From Flavobacterium sp. (GTDB taxonomy: Bacteria > Bacteroidota > Bacteroidia > Flavobacteriales > Flavobacteriaceae), in NCBI GenBank assembly GCA_030151255.1, contig JASLED010000008.1, positions 12,550 through 76,549 on the forward strand: a stretch of 64,000 bases of DNA, in the 5' to 3' direction. Made by a program: the position numbers and the translations under genes. How positions within the stretch are numbered: the stretch's first letter is position 1; each line of letters opens with the position of its first letter. This document shows, piece after piece, positions 43,678 through 52,538 of this stretch. Below the pieces are notes generated by a model. It saw only the letters and a program-made list of their open reading frames with translations, was not told the origin of the DNA and did no database searches.

Positions 43678-45027
43678 CTAGTTCCAATTATCATTTTTTT
43701 TGTTTTTGTCCATGTATTCTCTAATTTTTTTATCTTCCCAATCTTTTCCTAAGAATAAATTGTAATTATATACTTGCATACCGTGAGAAACCAATCCAAT
43801 TCCCCAAGCAAAAACAACGATCAAACTCCACATAAAATGATTGTTTGTAATAATGTTTAAAAAGATTAAAAAGGCATTAACCATGATATAAGATGTTAAA
43901 TGTGCGTAGAATTTTTTAATATTTTCTACTCTTTTCTTTGCTTCAATTAATAAATCTTGTTCGCTTTCTTGTACATCAATGATTCTCATAGGTGAAATTA
44001 TTTTAGTTAATAATGGAATTTTTACATTAAATTCTGTTTCTGTTTCTTCAATTTTAATAGGTTTTGAGGTTAATAATGCATATCGGTTGGCAATATTTTC
44101 CAAACCAATTCCATTTCTTTCCTCATTTATTTGTCGGCGATTTAAATTATTCTGAATTAGTAAATAACCCTGTGGTTCTACTTTTATTTTGATATGCAAA
44201 GGTTTTATAGAACTTGCTTTGTTGTGTTTAATTACATTTTCTAATAACAATTGCAAGGATAAAGGCACTACTTTTAAGTCTTCTACATTTTGCACATCAG
44301 TTGTGTCTATTTCGTAGGTTAAGCTTTCTTCAAAACGTACCTGAAGCAACTCAATATAAGTTTTAGCAAAATCTAATTCTTCTTGTAAGCTTACTACTTC
44401 TTTGTTTTTTTGATCTAAAATGTATCGATAAGTTTTAGATAAACCATGCGTAAATTCTTGTGCATTTTCTGGATTTTCTTCAATTAATGAATTCAATACA
44501 TTTAAGCTATTAAATAAAAAATGTGGATCTAGTTGATTTTTTAAACTTTCGAATTGGGCCGAAACATTGCCAGTAATTATTTTTTGTTCGGTAATACTAC
44601 TTTTTTTATCAACTGTGGTAAAATAAGTATAGTAATACAAATAAATCAATAGCGAGCAAAAGAAAGCAGCCGACAAAGCATTGGTAAAACAATATTGCAT
44701 ATAACTAAAATCAAAATCGCTGTAACCAATTAAAAAAGTGTCTATTACCTTAAATGTGCTAAAAATACTGGTCAATACAATAAAGTTAACTCCGGTAGCA
44801 ATAGCAGTTACTCTATGAACACCATTTTCTTTTCCGTCAAGTGTAAGAGCTAGTTTTTTACCATAATTTTCTTTCCAATAATTATTGAAGATTAAAATTA
44901 TTCCCCAAAGAAATATTAAGTAGAAAATAAAACTTGGAAATTTTAAATAATGCAGCTTTAGTATTGTTTTAAAAATAATAAAACAAGAAAGAGCTAGTAA
45001 AATTAATCTGCCAATATTTTTTTTCAT
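43678..45027 (-). CDS. LytS-type histidine kinase fused to a C-terminal 2TM domain
   Basis: The 449-residue protein has four predicted N-terminal membrane helices (about 8-24, 32-50, 78-100, 112-135), a His_kinase domain with QLDPHFLFNSLN, phospho-acceptor H169, an ATPase segment (LENVIKHN, NGIGLENIANRY) and then a C-terminal 2TM domain (about 361-445) ending KDWEDKKIREYMDKNKK. No sizeable extracytoplasmic sensor domain is present. Its ATG overlaps the stop of the small peptide gene upstream (ATGA). The stand-alone 2TM gene follows after three bases and the LytTR regulator after that. The stimulus is unknown. Confidence 0.9.
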   Translation of the reverse strand: MKKNIGRLILLALSCFIIFKTILKLHYLKFPSFIFYLIFLWGIILIFNNYWKENYGKKLALTLDGKENGVHRVTAIATGVNFIVLTSIFSTFKVIDTFLIGYSDFDFSYMQYCFTNALSAAFFCSLLIYLYYYTYFTTVDKKSSITEQKIITGNVSAQFESLKNQLDPHFLFNSLNVLNSLIEENPENAQEFTHGLSKTYRYILDQKNKEVVSLQEELDFAKTYIELLQVRFEESLTYEIDTTDVQNVEDLKVVPLSLQLLLENVIKHNKASSIKPLHIKIKVEPQGYLLIQNNLNRRQINEERNGIGLENIANRYALLTSKPIKIEETETEFNVKIPLLTKIISPMRIIDVQESEQDLLIEAKKRVENIKKFYAHLTSYIMVNAFLIFLNIITNNHFMWSLIVVFAWGIGLVSHGMQVYNYNLFLGKDWEDKKIREYMDKNKKNDNWN

Positions 45028-45209
45028 ATTTGTCTGTTGCTGATGTTATAATTATTTATTGTTTGTGGGTCAGTACAATTAACTACAATTTCTTGTTGAA
45101 CTCTATTTTCTATCGTTGCATTTTGCCCAGAAATAGCTAGTAAAGAAACATGGGTTAACTGAGATGTTATTTGTGCAAGCATTGTGATGATCAAAAATAT
45201 AAATTTCAT
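45024..45209 (-). CDS. Small exported peptide encoded ahead of the 2TM kinase
   Basis: The 61-residue product has a hydrophobic signal-like N-terminus (MKFIFLIITMLAQITSQLTHVSLLA) and a polar remainder with one cysteine (C45). The stop codon overlaps the ATG of the histidine kinase (ATGA), the strongest argument that it is a real, translationally coupled gene. I do not recognise the family. Being the first gene of a kinase/2TM/LytTR operon, it could encode a secreted peptide or a small accessory protein; a signalling role is speculation. Confidence 0.55.
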   Translation of the reverse strand: MKFIFLIITMLAQITSQLTHVSLLAISGQNATIENRVQQEIVVNCTDPQTINNYNISNRQI

Positions 45210-45433
45210 GGTTGTTAGCTTTTGTATTACACCACAAAGATTATCCGATAAAATTTATTGTTAAAATATAAGTTGACGAACTGTTATTTTTGATTGATGA
45301 ATTGTAAATTTAGTAAAGTTTTGATTTTCAACCCACACAAAAACTATATCGTTTTAATTGATAAAAAGAATTTAAATATAATATAATAGTTAATAATAAT
45401 TTTAAATTTGCAGTATTAATCTGAGTAATAATT

Positions 45434-45985
45434 ATGGTTTATAAATTTAGAGTTATCCTTGATACAGAGGAAGATATTTTTAGAGATATCGCAATCTTAA
45501 ATGACGATACTTTAGAAGATTTGCACAATGCAATTGTAAATGCTTTTGGTTTTGATGGTATGGAGGCTGCCTCTTTTTACAATTGTAATGATAGTTGGGA
45601 GCAACAAGAAGATGAAATTTCTTTGTTTGACATGAGCGATGACAATAATGGAGCAAAAACAATGTCAACTACTGCTATTAATTCTGTGTTAGATAGCGAG
45701 CAAACAAAAATAATTTATGTTTACGATTTTTTAAATATGTGGACATTCTTTGTTGAATTAGCAGCTATTGAAGACGAAGAGCCAGGAGTAGCATACCCTG
45801 AGTTATTATTTTCTCATGGAGAATTACCAGATAACATTCCAACAAGAGCTTTTGGTGCAAATCATGTATCAAACGAAGATATTTTTGGAGACTTTAATGA
45901 TGATTATGATGAAGAAGACTTTGATATGTTTGACGAAGACAGCGAAGACTTTTCTGATTATGGATACGAAGATTCTTGGAATTAA
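45434..45985 (+). CDS. Plasmid pRiA4b ORF-3-like (IS1096 TnpR-like passenger) family protein
   Basis: The 183-residue protein begins MVYKFRVILDTEEDIFRDIAI, then LEDLHNAIVNAFGFDGMEAASFY, the characteristic start of the PF07929 family, named after plasmid pRiA4b ORF-3 and IS1096 passengers. Despite the family names no insertion-sequence ends or transposase are present, so it is a chromosomal member. The C-terminus is extremely acidic (Asp/Glu-rich from about 150 to 180). It lies 70 bases before the nucleoid-associated protein gene on the same strand and may be linked to it. Function unknown. Confidence 0.85.
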   Translation: MVYKFRVILDTEEDIFRDIAILNDDTLEDLHNAIVNAFGFDGMEAASFYNCNDSWEQQEDEISLFDMSDDNNGAKTMSTTAINSVLDSEQTKIIYVYDFLNMWTFFVELAAIEDEEPGVAYPELLFSHGELPDNIPTRAFGANHVSNEDIFGDFNDDYDEEDFDMFDEDSEDFSDYGYEDSWN

Positions 45986-46055
45986 TAGGTTTTATTTATA
46001 ACATTCAAATCAGATCTATAAAAATATAGATCTCAATTATACTTGTCAAAAAATT

Positions 46056-47120
46056 ATGATTAATCTTTTTAATGCACATATTGAAACTTTATCAATTCAT
46101 AGAGTTGGTAACAAAAGTAGAAACGAAGCTATCTTTTTGTCGCAAGAGCCATATAATTTAAACGATGAAATTGCTCCATTGCTAAAAGAATATTTCTTTA
46201 AACCTTTTAGAGAAAAAGAAGAAAATTTCTACCAATTTGTTCACGATGTAGATTTGGAGTTTAACGATATGTTTAACTATGCAGCTGAGGTTTTTAACGC
46301 TCCGTCTACTGAAAAAATGCACGAAGTTTCTAAAAAAATCACAAAGCATTTATTTGAGCAATCAAATCATCCGCATATTAAAAATGGAGAAGTATATGTT
46401 ACTTACCTAACAAATGTTTCGATTGATAATAATATTGTAGATGCTATTGGAATTTTTAAAAGCGAGATAAAATCAGATTTCTTACAATTTCAAGAAAGCG
46501 AAAGTAACCTTGAAATGATTTTACAACAAGGAATCAATCTTAATAAATTAGATAAAGGTTGTATTATCTTCAATTATAAAAAAGAAGAAGGCTACAAAAT
46601 TCTTACAATCGACAGTAATCGTTATGATGCACGTTATTGGTTAGAGCACTTTTTAAGTGTAGATATTTTCCAGGATGAAGCATACATGACAAAGAAATAT
46701 TTGAAATTTTGTCAAGACTTTGCAAAAGATGTAGTTTTACCTGCTGAAGATAAAAAAGAAGAAGTAATGTTTATGAATCGTTCGGTAAACTATTTTGCTA
46801 AAAACGATGAGTTTGAAGAAACAAACTTCTTAAACGAAGTAATTGAAAATCCAGATTTAATTGCAGAATTTAAAAATTACAAAGTAGATAAAGGAGAGAA
46901 ATACAGTATTGAAGATACAACTTCTTTTCCAATCGCAAACAATGCAGTTTCTGATGCACGTAAGAAAATTAAAAATGTAATTAATTTGGATACCAACATT
47001 CAAATTAAATTAGATTTTATTAACCCAGAAAGTGCAGATAAATTTGTAGAAAAAGGATGGGACGAAGAAAAACAAATGTATTATTACTTGGTTTACTTCA
47101 ATAAAGAACAAAAAGCATAA
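46056..47120 (+). CDS. Nucleoid-associated protein (NdpA/YejK-like)
   Basis: The 354-residue protein matches the NdpA family, proteins found bound to the nucleoid: the N-terminal MINLFNAHIETLSIHRVGNKSRNE, GEVYVTYLTNVSIDNNIVDAIGIFKSE near 110-136, LDKGCIIFN and the C-terminal IQIKLDFINPESADKFVEKGWDEEKQMYYY. Length is typical for flavobacterial members. It carries no signal peptide. It follows the pRiA4b ORF-3-like gene by 70 bases and ends at a terminator. Confidence 0.88.
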   Translation: MINLFNAHIETLSIHRVGNKSRNEAIFLSQEPYNLNDEIAPLLKEYFFKPFREKEENFYQFVHDVDLEFNDMFNYAAEVFNAPSTEKMHEVSKKITKHLFEQSNHPHIKNGEVYVTYLTNVSIDNNIVDAIGIFKSEIKSDFLQFQESESNLEMILQQGINLNKLDKGCIIFNYKKEEGYKILTIDSNRYDARYWLEHFLSVDIFQDEAYMTKKYLKFCQDFAKDVVLPAEDKKEEVMFMNRSVNYFAKNDEFEETNFLNEVIENPDLIAEFKNYKVDKGEKYSIEDTTSFPIANNAVSDARKKIKNVINLDTNIQIKLDFINPESADKFVEKGWDEEKQMYYYLVYFNKEQKA

Positions 47121-47124
47121 TTTA

Positions 47125-47159
47125 AAAAGCGAAAACTAATTATTAGTTTTCGCTTTTAA
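47125..47159 (+). terminator. Terminator of the nucleoid-associated protein gene
   Basis: AAAAGCGAAAACTAA and TTAGTTTTCGCTTTT form a 15-bp stem with a three-base loop. Confidence 0.88.
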
Positions 47160-47253
47160 TTTTAATACCCATTTTTAATATTGTAAAGGGATTAATAAAA
47201 AAATGAATATTTTAAATGGATAGCAGTACACCATTTATTGAAGGATGAAAATT

Positions 47254-48591
47254 CTATTTATGATAAATTAATTTGCCTTTGTTAAACAATGCTTCCCTTT
47301 CAGGAGTTCGCGCTACCGCTTCGGCAGAGCAGGATGCATTTACAAATAAGAAGTTAGCTTCTTGTCCTTTTAAAGGCCAAATTCTTTCGCCTTTTGCATT
47401 TAATGGAATTATTTCATCTTTTGTAGCAATGCGCAAAGCTCTACTCAATGTAAATTCATTTGTCCATCCATATAGTTCTGCACATAATTTGGCTTTTGCA
47501 AGCATATCACAAGAACCAAATGGCGACCAATGATCTATTATGCTGTCTGTTCCGGTCATAATCGGAATATTGTATTCATAAAATGCAGGAATAGGCATTA
47601 TTCTTTTTCCTATTGGAACGGTAGATATTACTCCAATATTAAGTTCAGCTAATTGTTCAAAAATTACTTTTGTTTCGTCTGCTTCCAATTGCCCAAGCGC
47701 AAATCCATGGCTAATAAAAGTTTTACCTTGCAATGCCTTGTTTTCTTTAACTTTTTCAATCATATAGGCTATTGCTGCCAAACCAGTAGCTTTGCTTTCG
47801 TGTAAATGAATATCAACTCCTTTGTTGTAATCTGAAGCAATCTGAAACATAATGTCAAGCGATTTTTTCATGTTGTTATCAACCGTTGTTGGATCCAAAC
47901 CTCCAATAAAATCAACTCCCATTTGAGCAGCTTCTTTCAATAAACCTTCTGAATCAGAATATAAAATACCGTGTTGCGGAAAAGCTACTATTTCAGATTG
48001 GATATAATCTTTTTTGTTAGCTAATGCTTTTTGCAAGTTTTCTAAACTTTTTAATCCACTTGTTGGCTCAATGTTTGTTTGGCATCTGGCAAAATATGTT
48101 CCTTTGCTATTCATCAAATCAATAGCTAATTCTGCTTTTTGGGTTGAATGCAATAATAAATTTGGAAGAATTTCTCGTTCCAAATCAATCATATCTTTTA
48201 CTGTTTTTCGGTTCAACGGTTCTGCATTCCAAGGTTCGCCATAAAAAGTTTTATCAATATGAATATGCATATCTCGTAAGGCAGGAAGTAATAACAAACC
48301 TTTGGCATCGAAGATAGGCAGTGAGTAATTAACCTTGTTTGACGCAACAACTGATTCTATAATACCATTTTTAATATGAATATCATATAATCCTGTTTTG
48401 GTTGCTTTAACTTGTGCGTTGTCATTATAAACAAATCCTTCTTCTAAAAGTGCATTGACAATTATAAGTTCATTTGTTTTATTTATTTGGTCTTTTAGTA
48501 ATTTGTCTTCAGACTTTGCTAATGAAGAACCTCCTAAAAATAATCCTCCAGTTGCCATAGTTGCTATATTTAAAAATTCTTTTCTATTCAT
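47254..48591 (-). CDS. Exported amidohydrolase, cytosine deaminase-like
   Basis: The 445-residue protein has a Tat-like N-terminus (MNRKEFLNIATMATGGLFLGG, without a twin Arg), so export is possible but not certain. The amidohydrolase barrel has the metal pair H109/H111 in DMHIHIDKTFYGEPW, HLHES near 265, SHGFALGQL near 290, and GTDSIIDHWSPFG with the catalytic Asp near 345. These features are those of the CodA/AtzC-like deaminases acting on cyclic amidines. It starts one base after the ankyrin lipoprotein gene stops, so they form an operon. Substrate unknown. Confidence 0.85.
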   Translation of the reverse strand: MNRKEFLNIATMATGGLFLGGSSLAKSEDKLLKDQINKTNELIIVNALLEEGFVYNDNAQVKATKTGLYDIHIKNGIIESVVASNKVNYSLPIFDAKGLLLLPALRDMHIHIDKTFYGEPWNAEPLNRKTVKDMIDLEREILPNLLLHSTQKAELAIDLMNSKGTYFARCQTNIEPTSGLKSLENLQKALANKKDYIQSEIVAFPQHGILYSDSEGLLKEAAQMGVDFIGGLDPTTVDNNMKKSLDIMFQIASDYNKGVDIHLHESKATGLAAIAYMIEKVKENKALQGKTFISHGFALGQLEADETKVIFEQLAELNIGVISTVPIGKRIMPIPAFYEYNIPIMTGTDSIIDHWSPFGSCDMLAKAKLCAELYGWTNEFTLSRALRIATKDEIIPLNAKGERIWPLKGQEANFLFVNASCSAEAVARTPEREALFNKGKLIYHK

Positions 48592-48592
48592 T

Positions 48593-49330
48593 TTATAAAT
48601 GAGCTCCTGCTGTTTCTAATAGTTTAATTATTTCATTATAACCTCTATTTTTAGCATGATATAGAGGCGTTTTACCGTCAAAATCCGCAATGTTTACATC
48701 TACACCGCCGTCAATTAAAGCTTTTACAATATCAATATGCACGGCGTCACCATTACTTAATACGATGGCTTCCATCAAAGCGGTCCATCCTAAGCGATTT
48801 ACATGATTAATTGGAAAATTAGGAGTAGTAACCAATAGCTTTACTACTTCTAAATGTCCTTTTTCTGCAGCTGGAATTAAAGCTGTTCCGTTATATCGAT
48901 TAAAAACAGTAAAATCTGCTCCATGTTGCAATGCTTTTTGTACTATTTCTAAGTTACCTTCTGCTCCGGCATATAAAAACGGACTGTTTAATATATTATC
49001 CTGCGTATTTACATTTGCACCTTTTTCTATTAGATAAAAAGCAATTTTGTTATGCTTTAAATAAACTGCTCGCATTAATGGAGTTTCTCCTTTTGAGTTT
49101 TTAATCTCGATATTGATGCTTTTAGATTCAATTAATTCTTTTATAGCCGATAAATTATTTGTTTCAATTGCCTTAAACAAATCTTTTTCTGTAGTTGTTG
49201 TCATGCTATTTTTTTCGTTTTTTAAATTATCTGAATTACAACTTGCTAACAACGTAGTTGTAACACTTAGTGTTAAAACAGTAATACACCAATAAGTTAT
49301 TTTTTTCATCATGTTTTTCAATTTCATCAT
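48593..49330 (-). CDS. Ankyrin repeat lipoprotein
   Basis: The protein has a lipoprotein signal ending LLASC followed by four to five ankyrin repeats (about 50-245): KGETPLMRAVYLKHNKIAFYLIEKGANVN, NSPFLYAGAEGNLEIVQKALQHGADF, TALIPAAEKGHLEVVKLLV, WTALMEAIVL, KTPLYHAKNRGYNEIIKLLETAGAHL. The first of several Met codons is used (245 residues); M7 or M8, giving MKKITYW, is an equally likely start. Ankyrin repeats bind proteins, so it may hold a partner at the inner face of the outer membrane. The amidohydrolase gene follows after a single base. Confidence 0.87.
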   Translation of the reverse strand: MMKLKNMMKKITYWCITVLTLSVTTTLLASCNSDNLKNEKNSMTTTTEKDLFKAIETNNLSAIKELIESKSINIEIKNSKGETPLMRAVYLKHNKIAFYLIEKGANVNTQDNILNSPFLYAGAEGNLEIVQKALQHGADFTVFNRYNGTALIPAAEKGHLEVVKLLVTTPNFPINHVNRLGWTALMEAIVLSNGDAVHIDIVKALIDGGVDVNIADFDGKTPLYHAKNRGYNEIIKLLETAGAHL

Positions 49331-49383
49331 TTCTTACTGATACAAAAGTAGGGCGCAACAAATAGAAAACGAATATACATATG

Positions 49384-50259
49384 CTATTCTTTATTGTAAA
49401 TATTATAACTCGAACGAAACTGGCCTGGTGTTTTATTCCTCTTCTTTTTAAAATAATGATTGAAATATCCTGTGTCAGAAAAGCCCAAGGCAAAGGTTAT
49501 TTCTTTGACCGACATATTGGTTGTTATTAGTAAACGCTCAGCTTCTAGAATTACTCGCTGTTGAATAATTTCACTGGCTGTAACTCCTAATTTTTTCTTG
49601 CATCTAATATTTAGATAGTTGGCTGTGATATTGAGCTTATCAGCATAGAACGTTACTTGATTGTTTTCGGTAAAATGTTTTTCTAAAAAATGTTTAAATT
49701 CTTGAATTTTAGGATCTGTTGTTTTTTGAACTAAAGTTGAATATAAAGCGGTGTAATATTTTTGAATCTTTTTAAGTAATAAAAAGAACTGCAAAATGCT
49801 TATTTCTTGATCGATATTTTCATGTTGGAGCAATAATTCGTGTAAACTATCTAATTCTATTTTTAAAGATTGATATTCTTTTTGGTTTAATTTTAAAACA
49901 GGAGGAACGTCCAATTGAAAAAAAGGAAATATACTTAAACCACTTAATAAGTTAATTGTACTGTTAGAAAACATGAGTTGATAACCAATTGTATTACTTG
50001 ATAACTTCCAATAATGTACTTGTTGTGGACGTAAAAAATGTACTTGAAGCGGTTGAACTTCATATTGTTTAAAATCTATTTCGTGTATTCCATATCCTTC
50101 TTCTACAAAAAAAATCAAATAAAAATCATGTTTATGAGGATCTATCAAATCATTTCTACCTTTTTCAGTATGTTTAAATAAAGTAATATCCCAAGTTTCT
50201 TCACCTAAAATTTTAGCTTTGCTCCAAGTTTCGATAATATTTATTTTATTTACTTCCAT
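49384..50259 (-). CDS. AraC family transcriptional regulator with cupin sensor domain
   Basis: The 291-residue protein has an N-terminal AraC-type cupin (HKHDFYLIFFVEEGYGIHEIDFKQYEVQPLQVHFLRPQQVHYWKL, about 42-87) and a C-terminal AraC DNA-binding domain (about 190-291; YADKLNITANYLNIRCKKKLG, ITFALGFSDTGYFNHYFKKKRNKTPGQFR). The ATG at 50259 gives MEVNKINIIETW; the upstream extension of 28 codons is rejected. The ankyrin/amidohydrolase operon begins 53 bases beyond its stop on the same strand, and it is the most likely regulator of that pair. Confidence 0.88.
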   Translation of the reverse strand: MEVNKINIIETWSKAKILGEETWDITLFKHTEKGRNDLIDPHKHDFYLIFFVEEGYGIHEIDFKQYEVQPLQVHFLRPQQVHYWKLSSNTIGYQLMFSNSTINLLSGLSIFPFFQLDVPPVLKLNQKEYQSLKIELDSLHELLLQHENIDQEISILQFFLLLKKIQKYYTALYSTLVQKTTDPKIQEFKHFLEKHFTENNQVTFYADKLNITANYLNIRCKKKLGVTASEIIQQRVILEAERLLITTNMSVKEITFALGFSDTGYFNHYFKKKRNKTPGQFRSSYNIYNKE

Positions 50260-50330
50260 GGTTGTTGATTTTTTGTTTTGAGAATAAGCAATTCTAAAAT
50301 AGCTTTTTTTTGTAATATAAATGCATAAAA

Positions 50331-50363
50331 AAACCACTTTCAAAATAAATGAGAAAGTGGTTT
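50331..50363 (-). terminator. Terminator of the M4 peptidase gene
   Basis: AAACCACTTTC and GAAAGTGGTTT form an 11-bp stem around an 11-base loop, 26 bases past the peptidase stop and upstream of the AraC gene. Confidence 0.8.
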
Positions 50364-50388
50364 GTAGTATAATATTTTGGTTTATTGC

Positions 50389-52374
50389 TTATCTAACTAT
50401 TATATTTTCTTTTACTTTTTTGCCGTTAACTTCATAAACAACAATATAATTGCCTGTGCTTAAGTGGCTGATTTGTAGTTTTGTTTCTCCTTTTTCAACT
50501 TCAAAAACATCTGATACTTTTTGTCCAATCATGTTGTAAAATGTAACGGTAGCTTTTTCATCTCTTGTAAGTACGGTTAATTCTCCGTTTACAACAGGAT
50601 TTGGATACATAACATAATTATTTTCAATTATATCATATTTCTTTTTCCCCATATTCGGACGACGTTCACCAAAACCAACAGCATACCATGCATCATAAAC
50701 TGCATCATATTCATCACTGTTTTTTCCATATAATGTTTCTGCAGCTAATAATGCTCCATTATAAGCACTTGCATATTGAGAGTTTGCAGTTAAATATCCT
50801 GTAAGAACTGAATAAGCAATTTTTTCTGCTTTTTCTATTCCAATTCCAAAAACAGTATAATCATTTCCGATGTCATTTACTCCTGTGCCACCTTCTACCA
50901 ATAAATAATACCAATAGTTTAAAACACCACTATTTGTGTGTACGCCACCGGCATCGGCTGCCCCGATACCAGTGCTTGCCCAATATTGTCCTTTATAAGT
51001 ATTTGGTTGTTCACTGCGTAAGTTGTTTTCTTTCGGATTTTGCATATTTCTGATGTAAGAATAGGTAAAACCTAATTGAATACCTTCTCCCATTGTCCAA
51101 TTGGCATCTGTTACTGAATAATGTTCAATTGACGAACCAAAAATATCTGCAAAACTTTCATTCAATGCTCCAGATTCTCCTTGGTATTTTAAACCGCCTC
51201 TTCCGTTATAATTAATTACAAGATGAGAAAATTCATGCCCAACCACATCTAGTGTTGTAAGTGGATTCATATAGTTACCATCTCCATTTCCAAAAACCAC
51301 CATATTATATGGCGAGCTTAAGGCAACTGCATTAAATGGAAAACCAGAAGAATCTCCGTTAAAAATTACAGGATTGTTATAACCTCTTATATAGCCATTT
51401 CGGTTGTCATAACTGCTTCTGTTGTGTACTTGTTTATAATAATCATAGGTTTTTGTTAGTCCCCATTGAACATCGTTATTTGTACTTTTTGGAAATGAAG
51501 TAGACGAATACGAAGCAGGATCTAATTTATTCGAATAAATATCATATACGTCTGTAGCATCTGTTGCGTCATACGTTATTATTCTTCTTTCTTGATCTAC
51601 CATTTGGTATTTTCCATTTACCAAACTAACATCAAACTTTAAGTTTTTTCTATAAAAACCATCTCCTTTAGCATCGATATGAGGAATAAGGCTTATTTCG
51701 TTTACAATTGTTCCATCTTCAACGCTTACATAAACTTCTTTACTAATAAAGTTTGATATTAAATTATCAACTCTTACTTTATGCGATAACATGAATATAG
51801 GTTCAGAATCGCTAGATTTTACAAAAACAGTTTCTACAGGTTCTGTAAAATCAGTTTTAGAAGTTGTAATTTTATTGGCTGTAAACGCTATTTGTATTGC
51901 ATTATCTTTATCTATGCTTGGTTTCTGATTTACTGCTGATTTTAAGCTATATCTACTTTTCTTATTTTCGATATTTATAATTGTACCGTTTACATTTTTT
52001 ACAATACCGTTGTGGCTATGTACAATAAACATCTGACCTTCTACAGCATATTTACCTACAAAATGCTGATAAGTTGTATGTGTAATTTTATTGGTATCTG
52101 TAAATTGATCAATTTGAACGAATGAATTGTGATCAGAAAAACGAAAGAAATCATTTATGTTTGATAAAAATTCTTTTTCAGTTAAACGATTTGTTGAATC
52201 TATACTTAAAAAAAAAGTTCCGTAACTATCTAAAGGAGTATAAATAGGAAACTGATCGTTGTTTGTTTCAAAAAAAGAAGAAGAATAAGTATTTATATTA
52301 GCATAACTTACTTGGCCTACAGAAAGAGTAAGCAATGCAAAAAGCAAACTCTTTGACAAGTATTTGTTTATCAT
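50389..52374 (-). CDS. Secreted M4 (thermolysin-like) metallopeptidase with T9SS sorting domain
   Basis: This 661-residue secreted protease has a signal peptide (about 1-25), a propeptide with an FTP-like region (about 60-130), and the catalytic domain with the zinc motif HEFSH (380-384) and the glutamate in NESFADIFG near 406. The C-terminus (about 585-661) is a T9SS type A sorting domain: MYPNPVVNGELTVLT, TVTFYNMIGQKVS, ISHLSTGNYIVVYEVNGKKVKENIIV. The protein would cross the inner membrane by Sec and the outer membrane by the type IX system. It has its own promoter and terminator and is divergent from the acyltransferase gene. Confidence 0.93.
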   Translation of the reverse strand: MINKYLSKSLLFALLTLSVGQVSYANINTYSSSFFETNNDQFPIYTPLDSYGTFFLSIDSTNRLTEKEFLSNINDFFRFSDHNSFVQIDQFTDTNKITHTTYQHFVGKYAVEGQMFIVHSHNGIVKNVNGTIINIENKKSRYSLKSAVNQKPSIDKDNAIQIAFTANKITTSKTDFTEPVETVFVKSSDSEPIFMLSHKVRVDNLISNFISKEVYVSVEDGTIVNEISLIPHIDAKGDGFYRKNLKFDVSLVNGKYQMVDQERRIITYDATDATDVYDIYSNKLDPASYSSTSFPKSTNNDVQWGLTKTYDYYKQVHNRSSYDNRNGYIRGYNNPVIFNGDSSGFPFNAVALSSPYNMVVFGNGDGNYMNPLTTLDVVGHEFSHLVINYNGRGGLKYQGESGALNESFADIFGSSIEHYSVTDANWTMGEGIQLGFTYSYIRNMQNPKENNLRSEQPNTYKGQYWASTGIGAADAGGVHTNSGVLNYWYYLLVEGGTGVNDIGNDYTVFGIGIEKAEKIAYSVLTGYLTANSQYASAYNGALLAAETLYGKNSDEYDAVYDAWYAVGFGERRPNMGKKKYDIIENNYVMYPNPVVNGELTVLTRDEKATVTFYNMIGQKVSDVFEVEKGETKLQISHLSTGNYIVVYEVNGKKVKENIIVR

Positions 52375-52406
52375 TAGTTTAGATTATTATTTATAATTGT
52401 TTTAAA

Positions 52407-52440
52407 CAAAGGTAAGATACACAAAAAAACAAACATACAA
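52407..52440 (-). promoter_or_regulatory. Promoter of the M4 peptidase gene
   Basis: On the minus strand TTG (52440-52438), 23 bases, then TACCTTTG (52414-52407). The -7 box is an exact match and the spacer is at the upper limit. It lies 32 bases before the ATG. Confidence 0.5.
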
Positions 52441-52538
52441 AATTTTTTAACCTCAGACAGTTACAAAAGCGTAAAGTTGCTTTATTGCCAAATATAATTC
52501 TTACTTTTAACTCTTAGATACATTAGTTTTATAAAAAA

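Noticed and set aside
45434..45985. Mobile element suggested by the family name IS1096 passenger
   Set aside because: No transposase, terminal inverted repeats or target duplications; the family is common in chromosomes.
48593..49330. Ankyrin protein as an effector secreted into host cells
   Set aside because: The lipobox indicates a lipoprotein of the cell itself, and the genetic context has no type III, IV or VI secretion features.
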